Positions 32,944-43,201 of a stretch of 64,000 bases of DNA are shown piece by piece (the stretch's first letter is position 1; every line of letters starts with the position of its first letter). The stretch is from Trichomonas vaginalis G3 (taxonomy: Eukaryota; Parabasalia; Trichomonadida; Trichomonadidae), in assembly GCF_026262505.1 (NCBI RefSeq), contig NC_067206.1:30271896-30335895 (forward strand). Direction: 5' to 3'. A model generated the notes under the pieces. That model saw only the letters and a program-made list of their open reading frames with translations, had not been told where the DNA came from and searched no databases. Made by a program: the position numbers and the translations under genes.

Positions 32944-33117
32944 AGTAGTATATGATGCGGGTTGTGTGACTTTTTTTGTAATCGTAAGAATTCTCACATA
33001 ATTGAATGATTTTTGAACATACTTCCGAATAGCAGATTTTAAAAATTTATGAATAATTTATAAAAAGTTTTTATTCCTACAATTCCTATATTACCATTAA
33101 TAAAAAGAATATATTTT
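32944..33117 (+). repeat. Left terminal inverted repeat of Polinton B
   Basis: Starts AGTAGTATATGATGCGGG and matches the reverse complement of 52699-52872 over 174 bp. Nearly identical to 7419-7594. Confidence 0.92.
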
Positions 33118-33311
33118 ATAATAGTTTCATTTCGAACATGTTAAAATTTATCTGCATTTCGAAAAATTTTATTATAAATGATAATATAATTTATTAAATT
33201 AATATATAACTTATGAATTTTTACTTTTTGTATGAAATAAAATTTAGTATTAATAAAGTTATAAAATAAATTGGTGCATGTTAGATGTAAATAAGATATA
33301 AAAAGGTGTTT
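33118..33311. other. AT-rich left arm of Polinton B
   Basis: Very AT-rich sequence between the terminal repeat and the tandem array. No gene or motif seen, and no counterpart in Polinton A. Confidence 0.5.
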
Positions 33312-33313
33312 AT

Positions 33314-33763
33314 GAATACTTTAGCAGAACTTCTACTGGTAGAGTTTATACTGGCAGAACTTCTACTGGTAGAGTTTATACTGGCAGAACTTCTACTGGC
33401 AGAACTTCTACTGGTAGAGTTTATACTGGCAGAACTTCTACTGTTTCCCTCAAAATTGAATACTTTAGCAGAACTTCTACTGGTAGAGTTTATACTGGCA
33501 GAACTTCTACTGGTAGAGTTTATACTGGCAGAACTTCTACTGGCAGAACTTCTACTGGTAGAGTTTATACTGGCAGAACTTCTACTGTTTCCCTCAAAAT
33601 TGAATACTTTAGCAGAACTTCTACTGGTAGAGTTTATACTGGCAGAACTTCTACTGGTAGAGTTTATACTGGCAGAACTTCTACTGGTAGAGTTTATACT
33701 GGCAGAACTTCTACTAGTAAAGTTTCTACTGGTAGAACTTCTACTGGCAGAATTTCTACTGGT
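33314..33763. repeat. Tandem array: 15-bp units in 144-bp higher-order repeats
   Basis: Alternating 15-bp units CTGGTAGAGTTTATA and CTGGCAGAACTTCTA. Higher-order units start GAATACTTTAGCAG at 33314, 33458 and 33602, exactly 144 bases apart, the first two ending TTTCCCTCAAAATT. Because 15 is a multiple of three, both strands stay open: plus strand Leu/Glu/Val-rich (ELLLVEFILA), minus strand Ser-rich. Start ATG 33312 and stop at 33821 on the plus strand would give a 169-residue hydrophobic repeat protein, but I would not call it a gene. Absent from Polinton A. Confidence 0.85.
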
Positions 33764-33913
33764 TATATATGGTGTCAATTTTTTAAAAAATTTTGAATTC
33801 AATGAGTTATATCAAAAATAAAATTCTTGAATAGAGTAAAAAAATTTAAATAATTTATTTAAATATTTTCTTCTGACATTTTTGAATAATTTATTTTTTT
33901 AATTCGTAAGAAA

Positions 33914-34393
33914 ATGAGTGGATCAAGATTCGTAACCGTCAATCAATTAATGGATGCTCTTTCACCAATTCTTGAAAATGTTAAACAAGTAGATGTTTAT
34001 TTCGATGATTATGTAGAAAGTTTATATTATAAAGGTAAACATAATATTAAACCCATTGCTTTTGCATTTGATAATAAATTAATTGAAAATGCAAAAATTT
34101 GGGAATTAATTCCAGATATTGAATATATAACGAATATAACTAATAAATGGTTCAAACGAATTCCAACCACAAAAGTTCTTTGTAAATTAATGATCAAAAC
34201 CGAGGCCAAAGAATTTCATGAATTTACATATCATCCAAATAAAGTTTCAGAACTAGAAAATGAAAAACTTCAGAAAAAATTAAACGATAGACTTTCAAAT
34301 GATCGTATTGAAAAAATAAATAAACTAGCAGAAGTTGCATTTAATAATGAAATATTTGATGAATATAACCTTGAACTCAGTGATGGGCTTTAA
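33914..34393 (+). CDS. Leftmost Polinton B gene, unknown, 159 aa
   Basis: Start ATG 33914 after TTTTTTTAATTCGTAAGAAA. Middle segment with NKWFKRIPTTKVLCKLMIKT; lysine-rich helical C terminus ending LELSDGL. Frame looks whole. Overlaps the convergent minus-strand gene by four bases. I do not recognise the family. It is the first gene of the element, where regulatory or host-interaction genes could sit, but that is guesswork. Confidence 0.6.
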   Translation: MSGSRFVTVNQLMDALSPILENVKQVDVYFDDYVESLYYKGKHNIKPIAFAFDNKLIENAKIWELIPDIEYITNITNKWFKRIPTTKVLCKLMIKTEAKEFHEFTYHPNKVSELENEKLQKKLNDRLSNDRIEKINKLAEVAFNNEIFDEYNLELSDGL

Positions 34394-34770
34394 GGACCCG
34401 GGCTCAACGAGTCATGATTTATGAAATCAATAATTTGATTTATTCGCTCTTCAATAATTTCTATTCTTTTTGTTAAATCATCTATTTTCATTAATGAGGT
34501 GATTCTTGATTGAGGAATAGATTTCAAACTAACCACTCCTTTTATTTTTGAAATTTTGAATCCATCAACTTTAAACATTTTATTCAATTTACACGTTGTC
34601 AATTCTTCAAATAATTTTTTATTATTAACATAATAGTCATTAAATTCTTCAACAGATGAAAAAATTTTTGTTTCAGTAATTGGTTTAATAATGTTTATTT
34701 TTTGTTTATCATCTTTACTTTCATTAATTTCTTCCTCCTCTGTTTCATTTATTTTTAAAATTGGTTTCAT
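34390..34770 (-). CDS. Small acidic Polinton B protein, 126 aa
   Basis: Start ATG 34770 (leader ATTTTTATTTAATGATAA). Acidic N terminus (NETEEEEINESKDD); a central helix pair ELTTCKLNKMFKVDGFKISK that could be a small DNA-binding fold; then SIPQSRITSLMKIDDLTKRI, which looks like a coiled coil. Frame looks whole. Convergent with the leftmost gene. No family recognised. Confidence 0.55.
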   Translation of the reverse strand: MKPILKINETEEEEINESKDDKQKINIIKPITETKIFSSVEEFNDYYVNNKKLFEELTTCKLNKMFKVDGFKISKIKGVVSLKSIPQSRITSLMKIDDLTKRIEIIEERINQIIDFINHDSLSPGP

Positions 34771-34836
34771 TTATCATTAAATAAAAATTAGAATATAAGT
34801 GATGAAATATATTTTTTAATTAATATTAAATCAGAA

Positions 34837-35072
34837 ATGGCGGCAGGATTCTTTAAAAAATTATGGGATGGAATTAAGAAAGCTGCGGGTTGGGTTCATA
34901 AAAGATTATTAAACCCGTTGCAAACTTTTTGGCACCAGTAGCGAAAACGGCAGGAACTATCATAGGTGGAGTATTAGGTACTAAAGCAGGTAATCCGGTG
35001 ATGGGAGCACAAGCAGGTAACGCAGTTGGTGGAATTGCTGAAGGAATACTTAATAAAATAGGGGGTAGATAG
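34837..35072 (+). pseudogene. Small amphipathic virion peptide, Polinton B, broken
   Basis: Counterpart of 9895-10131: the same aromatic/basic N terminus and Gly/Ala-rich C-terminal half, start ATG 34837 after a TTAATATTAAATCAGAA leader. Broken. Confidence 0.5.
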
Positions 35073-35092
35073 TGGAAAAATAAATATTATTT

Positions 35093-35307
35093 TTATCTTA
35101 GTATCGGTTGAAGTCTTTGATAAACTTTTTCTCCTTTATTTAATATTTCTCTTATTGGGGCAGCTTTTGGCGTTATTGATTCAGCAACGTCACTAATTGC
35201 TTCTTTATTCTTAAATATCCAATTTGCTCCTTTCTTCATTGTTTCCCAAACTTTATGCGCTCCTCTTTTTACTTTATCCCATAATTTTTAAAGAATCCTG
35301 CAGCCAT
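35093..35307 (-). pseudogene. Second small amphipathic peptide, Polinton B, broken
   Basis: Counterpart of 10156-10369, start ATG 35307. Shares its N terminus with the convergent plus-strand peptide; 20 bases separate the two stops. Appears broken. Confidence 0.45.
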
Positions 35308-35376
35308 AGTTGATTATTTCATTAAAATTAAAAATTCATTTTCATCTTTTAATTTTGATTTTTTATTTATTAATAA

Positions 35377-37013
35377 ATGACGACTAACTATTTGGTGCCA
35401 AACACTAAACCGATTAATGGAAATGTGTTTCATTCATTCGAAAAGATAAATGAAATATTCGCAAAGAATGATGGTAGAAGATATTATAGAGAACTTGAAA
35501 GTTCATGCTATGACTCTGATGCTCCATATTTTGATGATAAACAAACTCATTTAAGAATTACAAATCCGGCTCATGATGTGAACCAATTAGGTGACACATA
35601 TATTAAACGCAAAGTTAAAGCAACTCTAGTTTCAAATAAAGCTTTCACATGTGATGCCGCTTTTAAATGCATGCGTTTATTCGTTGGTTACAAATCATCA
35701 AATCAAAGCTTTAAACAATTAGAAGTAGAAACCGAAAGAGGTGATGCCGGTTATCTTCAGATGGATTGCGCCCGTGAATCTTTCGCATTTGCAACATATA
35801 AACCAAAATCAGAAAGGAAAGTTAAAAAGTTTGTTCATTCGTTATATAATAATGTTCAAAAATATGATAACTCAGTATGTGGTAAATATATTGACCCTTC
35901 AGAAGTTTTCAAGAAAGCAAATGAAGAAGTTGATGTCACTTTTGATATGATTATTCCGGTAAATGATTTGTTAGCATTTCAGGCGTTCGATGATTATCCT
36001 AAATCATTTGGTGAAATCATTCTTAAATATTATGTTTTCAGGGATACTTTAGTATTTTGTCAGGTTGACCCGTTAAGAGTTGCTGATTTACAAAATTACG
36101 TTTATGAAAAGATAACTGATGAAAATTATGAAAAGATTATGAATCATGTTTATAAATATGATCGCAAATTCCAACAAATCGGACTTCCTGCCAAATTAAT
36201 TACAAGCTTAGCCGCTACATCTGCTGACGCAACAGTTGATGACGTTATTATTTCATGCACAAAGATGGAAGTTTTAGAGGATAAATGCATTACACCAGGA
36301 TACGGTTTAATTGAAGAATCAGTTAAAGCAATACCACGTTTATTCAGTAAGGAAGATCCATTCATGATTCCAGCTCAACATATTGACGTTCGTTCACTAA
36401 ATGGAGGTTGCATCACTCCTGAAGGTATTAGCTCAGATTTCTCATACGCTCTTCATAATGTTACAGATGTTGTGTTAACATTTCCGAAGAATGCAATGCA
36501 AAGAACGTTTTAGAAAATCCAATGCTTCGAGGTCTTCAGGTCACTATAGATTCCAGAAACTTCCCCGATCAAGCGATGACCACAGTGGGCGACATATTCT
36601 TTACACGTATGCTTCAAGCTTCTGATTTAGATGGAGTGAATGAATGCACGAAGAATACGAGGACTCATTAACTAGACCACTGAATGATGATAATGGCACG
36701 CCATTAGCTAGAACATGGAAAGACCAAACTTCATTCTTATGCACTATTCCAGTTCAACGTGATGGAGCGGGTATATTCTTTGATGGATTAGAAACTTTCA
36801 ATCACAAGTTACAGTACAAGTGAAAGCTTATCCAATCATTCAGGGTGAAAATGACACTTACTGTTCAAAGGTGACAAATCCTCCTCAGGTTTGGTTTACT
36901 AGGACTACATATTGGACATGGACACCGGATGAAGGTTTGAAATATCATCCAACAGGTACACCACCACAGTATAGAAGTTATATGATGAAATATTGATGAA
37001 TAGAAATGTTTAA
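35377..37013 (+). pseudogene. MCP: Major capsid protein, Polinton B, broken
   Basis: Near-identical to 10439-12078, start ATG 35377. The first two thirds are well preserved; the gene has several breaks overall. Followed by the packaging ATPase as in A. Confidence 0.75.
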
Positions 37014-37037
37014 AATTATAAATTTATTTTTGATTAA

Positions 37038-37846
37038 ATGGATTTCAATTATGAAGAATTAACAGAGTATATAATACTACATAGATGATATGATTAATGA
37101 AGCATTGAGTGATAATAGAAATGCTCTATCTAAGGAAAAATTAATGAAAATTCCATATTCTGAATGTTATTTAAATTCAATCACTGCAGCAATTGGTAAA
37201 CAAAATAAAGGTAAAACATTAACGATATTAAAACAAATTATCATTATTGCTAACACTTCCCCCTATTCACATGTGTTAATTTATATCAACCGTTCAGGTT
37301 CACCTTCAGATGATACATTTGAATCTTTAAAGCATTTAATCAAAATTCCAATTATTTATTTATCACAAGAAGAAGCAGAAGATTATTTAAAAAACTTTTT
37401 AATGTATAAAGAATTATATAATACAATCAAGAAGCAAGGATTAGAGGATAAAATTATTGATAAACAAGGGATGAATTATTTGAAACACTTTCTATTTCAA
37501 ATTTTGATAAGAATTTTTGCATTCACTCATTTTTCTAGATGATGCGTGAAATCAAAACTAATAACTAATGAGAAATCATATTTTAATCAATTATTAACTC
37601 AATGTCGACATATTCATGTTTCATTCTTTATGGCTGTTCAATACTTTAAAGCATTAAGCACAAACATTAAATCAAACCTGTCCACCCTTTTCATTTTCAG
37701 TGGTTTTAGTCGTCAACAGTTGAACGTTATGCTTTATCAAGTGAATTTACCAATGAGCATTAATGAACTTTACACACAATATCAACAATTAGGAGAACAT
37801 GGAAAAATAATAGTTGATTTAAATAAAGGTTGTTAAATTTGATTAA
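37038..37846 (+). pseudogene. Packaging ATPase, Polinton B, broken
   Basis: Counterpart of the open gene at 12103-12918, with the same Walker A GKQNKGKT. Broken in a few places. Confidence 0.75.
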
Positions 37847-37886
37847 CTTTTTATAATTAATTTTTATTTTTTATTTATAATTAAAC

Positions 37887-38781
37887 ATGACAGAAATAGC
37901 AAATCTTCTACAGGTTCCATTAAAACAAGGGACAAACAAAAAGGGTGCATATAATAGAACTATTGAAAGTTCCTGAGGGAATTGAAAAGAATTAGTCCAC
38001 ATTGTTGCCGGTCTTCAAAAGGATGTTAAACAAATGAGAAACGTTTTAACATTACCAGAAGCTCAAGCATATGCCAAACGTCATGGACCAAATTGGGAAG
38101 CACATGAAGCAGACATTACAGGAAAATGGAAAACCTGATGGTATAAATGAAGTTTTGTTACTGATGGTCAAGGAATATTAAAGTCATAAATGGTATAAAT
38201 TAACAATGACGGATTATCCTAAACGTAAAGCATATAATGAACGTTATCCTATGAATTTGATGAAAATGGAAAAGCTGTTAAACAACATATGGAGAAGGTG
38301 AAAATGGTCCAATTAATTCATACCGTCATAATCCATATTCTTATTTCAATGAAGAATTAAATGCTATTGAAGAGGACCGGATGGATTACCTCAATATGTT
38401 AATCAGTTTGATGGTCAATATGCAAATTTGAGACCTGAAATTCCAGCTAAGAAATTCTTTAAAGTTGCTTTATTCGATCCAGTGTTCAATGAACAGAAAG
38501 AAGCAATGAAAGCAGAATTTAAACCAATTCAAGTGGCAAGAATTTCTTCATCTTCACTTTCAGAAGCGTTCAAGGAATTGATAAAGAAACCACTTTATTC
38601 TCAACAAGGTTATAACTTTGATTTAATTAAAGAAAGTGATAGACGTAAATTAGAAAAATCAGATGGTTTTAAGAATGCATGTAATGAAATGATTAAAGAT
38701 ATTGTAAATGATAAAATAAGACTGGAAGAAACTCAAATCAATATCAATAACATAATTGGTGCAGTTACAAAGAAAGTATAA
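37887..38781 (+). pseudogene. Virion-associated protein, Polinton B, broken
   Basis: Counterpart of 12959-13855. The central part is the more decayed and diverged; the C-terminal 110 residues are well preserved. Confidence 0.6.
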
Positions 38782-38865
38782 GCAAACAAGGATGAACCTT
38801 GGGATATTACCGTAACAACTAAATAAAACTTTAAATATATTTTTCTTTTTTTTATTCAATTATAA

Positions 38866-39499
38866 ATGAGAAGACGTTTCACAAGTCAAAAGAACACAAA
38901 CGCAAAAGCAGAGATTACGGTTGGTTATAACGTAAATGATGATAAATCACGAATTATTCAAAATGTTAAAGTTAATGTTAGCCTGAATTAACAAGGTCAG
39001 CAACTCAACCAAATTTATTAACTCGTGACTTACCGAAGAATGAGGAGGAGCAAAATAAAGAAGATGGAGACCCAATCATTTTATCTGAACCTGGTAAAGA
39101 ACCTGTTGAAATTCCCACTTATCCAACATACCCCCACCTCTTTCATCAAACATCGAGAACCCGGGAATCTACGATTCCAGTCGCAATGCGCCATATAAAA
39201 TAGACATTAATTCTGAATTAATGAAAATTTACCGTGATATAATAATTAATAATTATGATTCAATAATAAATTTAATTGACCAATCCGGTTTAATTATTTT
39301 ACCTTATGAATCATTAATTCACATTATCGCCATTCTTTGTGATGTTCAAGATTCAGACGTTAAGATTCAATTTTTCATAGATGATGAGGTTTCATGCTGC
39401 GGAACAGTTGCAAAAATAAATCCTATAAAGGATATTAGCACAATTAAGATATCAAAGAACGGAACAACAACTGAACTATTTAACTATAATAATTTATAA
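38866..39499 (+). pseudogene. CCG-motif protein, Polinton B, broken
   Basis: Counterpart of 13939-14540 and relative of 1355-1936. It carries an extra short acidic/Pro stretch (GDPIILSEPGKEPVE) in the middle compared with A. The CCG-bearing domain is preserved. Confidence 0.55.
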
Positions 39500-39553
39500 T
39501 AAAATAGTTGATGAATATAAAATATCACTTGAAAAATTCTTTGTTAAGGCTAT

Positions 39554-40033
39554 TTAATATTCAAGCATTAACATTATCGAATAATAATCCTTTGAATCAT
39601 AATCAATAATAATTGACCTTTCACCAGTTTCTATCGTTTGTTTTATTTCTTTTTGTTCCCCACTATCTGGATCGGTCATTGTAATTGTTTTTGTTATAGT
39701 ATCAGCTTTATCTTTAACTTCAATCTTTTTTCCATCGGGATATTTAAACCAAAATTCCAAAAATTCGATATTGTCAATCTGTTCATATTTTAATCTATCA
39801 ATTACATTTTTAATACCATCTGAAAATCTTATGAAATGGTCATTATATGGGTTTGATTGAACTAAATTTGAATGAAGTGAAATATAACCTGTTGATGAAT
39901 ATGACATTGACTCATATTTTCTGAAAACACTAAAATTTATAACATGAATGAATTTCTTATTCGTTGAATTTATGAATTCTTGAGGTAATCTTATTCTAGT
40001 TTTATTTATCACTGGAAAATAACGCTTTACCAT
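39554..40033 (-). CDS. Hypothetical virion-type protein, 159 aa
   Basis: Start ATG 40033 rather than the further upstream in-frame ATG at 40066, because the protein homologous to A begins MVKRYFPVINKTR and the upstream part overlaps the divergent gene at 40053. Middle LHSNLVQSNPYNDHFIRF; C-terminal beta-rich part with TITKTITMTDPDSGEQKE and SIIIDYDSKDYY. Frame looks whole. Possibly a minor capsid component; no firm family. Confidence 0.5.
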   Translation of the reverse strand: MVKRYFPVINKTRIRLPQEFINSTNKKFIHVINFSVFRKYESMSYSSTGYISLHSNLVQSNPYNDHFIRFSDGIKNVIDRLKYEQIDNIEFLEFWFKYPDGKKIEVKDKADTITKTITMTDPDSGEQKEIKQTIETGERSIIIDYDSKDYYSIMLMLEY

Positions 40034-40052
40034 ATTTTTAATCGTAATAAAA

Positions 40053-40761
40053 ATGTCAATTATCAATATTATTTCGAATAATAGCTGTGAATTAAATTTA
40101 ACAGTTAGCGGAATTTATAATGTTACTCTCGTTTCTGTGAGTGGTAAATTTAATCCCATTCTTTTAGACCCTTCAGATTATATATCATTTATTAAAGATG
40201 ACCTTGAAAAAACGTATGATATGTATATAAATAATGTGATAGCGAAATGGGATATTAACATGATTTTAAGTTATTTAAATGAATCATTTATCGTATGGTA
40301 TGAAGAAAATTTTAAATCAAAACCTGATAAACTTTTTGAACTTGATGAAATAAATAACCTTATTAAATTTCCGCTGAAAATTAAATTTTGTACTCCTCAT
40401 CTTCGTTCATTGTTGGGGATATTAAATTTTGAAAAATGTTGGGGATGTTTTGTATTCTGACACTGGTTCCAATTTCATTTTAATCAAATGTGATAAAGTT
40501 AATACCCCAATGAGATTTTCACATCAAACATTAGACCCTAACTCTTACCCATCAATACAAAACATTTTATCCATCAACTTAAACACATTTTCTTTATCAT
40601 ATCCGTTTCAATTATCCGGGAATTCATTTATTCTTCATTCAAAAGATTTATCAAATATTAAATTTAGAATAACTGACCTATTTGATTGTGATTTAGAATT
40701 TATGAATGAAATATTATGGCAATTTCAAATAGAAAAAATAGCTGATGAGATAACAGATTAA
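40053..40761 (+). pseudogene. Hypothetical virion-type protein, about 236 aa, Polinton B, broken
   Basis: Counterpart of 15100-15808, divergent from the minus-strand gene starting at 40033 with 19 bases between. Beta-rich; broken in about one place. Confidence 0.45.
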
Positions 40762-40785
40762 ATATTTATTTTTAAATCATAATAA

Positions 40786-42704
40786 ATGATTAAACAACAG
40801 CAACCACAACAACTTAAGGCACAAAGCACCCAGGTCCCTCAGACCATTACATACGCCATATATGCATATAATTCAAAGACGGCAGAACAAACGCAAAGGT
40901 TGAAATATGGAGATTTGGAGATAGTATTGAAAAATGACCATTTCGAATTCGTTTGCAAGGGTGGTGCAGTGATATCAAATATAAAAGAAATTTTATTTAT
41001 GAATTCAAAAATTAAAGGAATAACGGATGATATAACATCAATTCCACCAGAAGAACAGAGATATTACGCATTAAATGCATTTCCTAAAGTTTTGAAGATT
41101 GGAAGATTTAATTTAAATGAGGAATTCATAAAAGGTTTCCTAAATGACATAATGAAGAAAGCAGATAAGGAATATGTGGATGAAAAAGATAAAGAAATTA
41201 AAGAAATGGTTGAATGGTATCATGAATGGACATCAAAGATTTTAAAAACTAAAGCTGATACAGGATGGGTTTCAGGATGTTTAGACCTTAAAGCGGATAA
41301 AACATATGTTAACGATGAGTTAGAGAAGAAGGTGGATAAGGAATATGTGGCTAGTGAATTAAATAAGAAGGCAAATTTGGTTTACGTTGATGAAAAAGAT
41401 AAAGAAATTAAAGAAATGGTTGAATGGTATCATGAATGGACATCAAAGATTTTAAAAACTAAAGCTGATACAGGATGGGTTTCAGGATGTTTAGACCTTA
41501 AAGCGGATAAAACATATGTTAACGATGAGTTAGAGAAGAAAGCGGATAAGGAATATGTTAATGATGAGTTAAATAAGAAGGCAGATAAGGAATATGTTGA
41601 TAGTGAGTTAAATAAGAAGGCAGATAAGGAATATGTTGATAGTGAGTTAAATAAGAAGGCAGATAAAACTTATGTGGATGAAATATACCAAAGTTTGATA
41701 GGAACAACTAAAAATATTGAAACTATTGTTGGTGACTTTTCTGTCAATGAAGAAAATAAATATTTTAGATGGCAGTTTGTACACTCCTTAAAAATGGTAT
41801 ACGATGTAAACTCATTCCGAAAAATAACAATGAAATGTATGTAAGCTATAAAAAGAATGATGGAACACAAGTTAAAGTTCCATTAGACAACAACTGCTAC
41901 TTAAACATATATGGAGACGAACAAAAGAAATATTTAAGAGTTTATGAAATGGCAGGTATGACGTTGGCTGACCCAGCTCCAGCACCATATTATTATGACT
42001 ATGGAGATGACGACAGAACACCACATGTAGATGAACAAAAGCTAACATTATATTTAGATTATTATAGATATAAAAGATATAATGCAATAGAAAAAACGAG
42101 AATAGTATATTATTATACAGATGACAGAAATAAATATTATAGTCAAGATTTTACCTACCCTGAAAACATAAGATTATATTATAAAAAATATTCTGACACA
42201 AACCAGAAGAAACCTGAAATAGTTACACTATATTTTAAGTTCAAAAGAGACAATCCTATATTATCTCATATGTTTGATTTAATGAACCCAGTAGGTTCTA
42301 TTTATACATCTATGGATGCAAGAGGTCCTCAAGTAATGTTTGGTGTTGGTGCATGGGAACAAATAGTCGACAGGTTTTTGTATTGTGCAAACTCTTCAAA
42401 GGAAACAGGGGGAAGTAAAACGATTTCAGGTGAAAATTTACCTGCACACAGTCACTACATAGATTTAAGTACATCTCAAGCAGGTTGGCATAAGCATAGA
42501 TATTGGGATTGGTCAGGAATGACAAAAGGTAAAGGATATGATGTTAAAGACGACGTTAAGTTTGCCATAAATTGTTACTGGAGTGACACTCAGGGAGAAG
42601 GAAACCATACACATCACGTTTCAGGATATACACAAACAACGGGACAAAGTAAAGAATACATGCCACCTTACATGACAGTTTACGCATGGTATAGAGTTCA
42701 ATGA
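40786..42704 (+). pseudogene. Tail-fibre-like adhesin, Polinton B form, broken
   Basis: N-terminal 130 residues near-identical to 15833 onward in A. The stalk is longer, with two copies of a block containing WYHEWTSKILKTKADTGW and several KADKEYVD units. From about 41690 the sequence departs completely from A: a Tyr-rich beta domain (KYLRVYEMAGMTLADPAP, YYYDYGDDD), then a tail-collar-like domain related to but diverged from that of A (NPVGSIYTSMD, LPAHSHY, end YMPPYMTVYAWYRVQ). The two copies become identical again right after the stop. Broken in about one place. Confidence 0.7.
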
Positions 42705-42772
42705 ATGAACTAAATATATTTTATGTCTGTAATTAATTAGGTAATGAAGTAATGGATGAACTGCAGAAATAA

Positions 42773-42836
42773 ATGTTTACGTTAATGTTTACGTTAATGT
42801 TTACGTTAATGTTTACGTTAATGTTTATGTTAATGG
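42773..42836. repeat. 12-bp tandem repeat (GTTTACGTTAAT), about 5 copies
   Basis: Five near-identical GTTTACGTTAAT-type units lie between the tail-fibre stop and the repeat array. Polinton A has only about two units at the same place (17989-18013), so the copy number varies. Confidence 0.8.
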
Positions 42837-42839
42837 TTT

Positions 42840-43166
42840 CAGGTTATTCAATAATGACTTATTTTTGAAGAACTGAAGGTGTCACCAGGTCACCATGTGT
42901 CACCAGGTCATTTAACTTCTCTGAAAAAGTGTGACAACATGACATTTTGACAACAACACGGGTTATTCAATAATGACTTATTTTTGAAGAACTGAGGGTG
43001 TCACCAGGTCACCAGGTCATTTAACTCATGACATTTTGACAACAACACGGGTTATTCAATAATGACTTATTTTTGAAGAACTGAAGGTGTCACCAGGTCA
43101 CCATGTGTCACCAGGTCATTTAACTTCTCTGAAAAAGTGTGACAACATGACATTTTGACAACATTC
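42840..43166 (+). repeat. Left array of roughly 105-bp repeats flanking helicase cassette (B)
   Basis: Three units of the A-type repeat, the middle one shortened, with GTCACCAGGTCACC, TTCTCTGAAAAAGTGTGACA and ACATGACATTTTGACAAC. Orientation as at 17990-18250. Confidence 0.85.
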
Positions 43167-43201
43167 CTGGGTTGAATGCAAAAATAAATTCAAATCATAC
43201 T

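Noticed and set aside
33314-33763. CRISPR-like array
   Set aside because: The 15-bp units are contiguous with no unique spacers, and the context is a eukaryotic virus-like element.
33312-33821. Possible hydrophobic Leu/Glu/Val repeat protein on the plus strand
   Set aside because: The frame stays open on both strands only because the repeat unit is 15 bases; no leader motif like that of other element genes precedes it and Polinton A lacks it. Kept as a repeat, not a gene.
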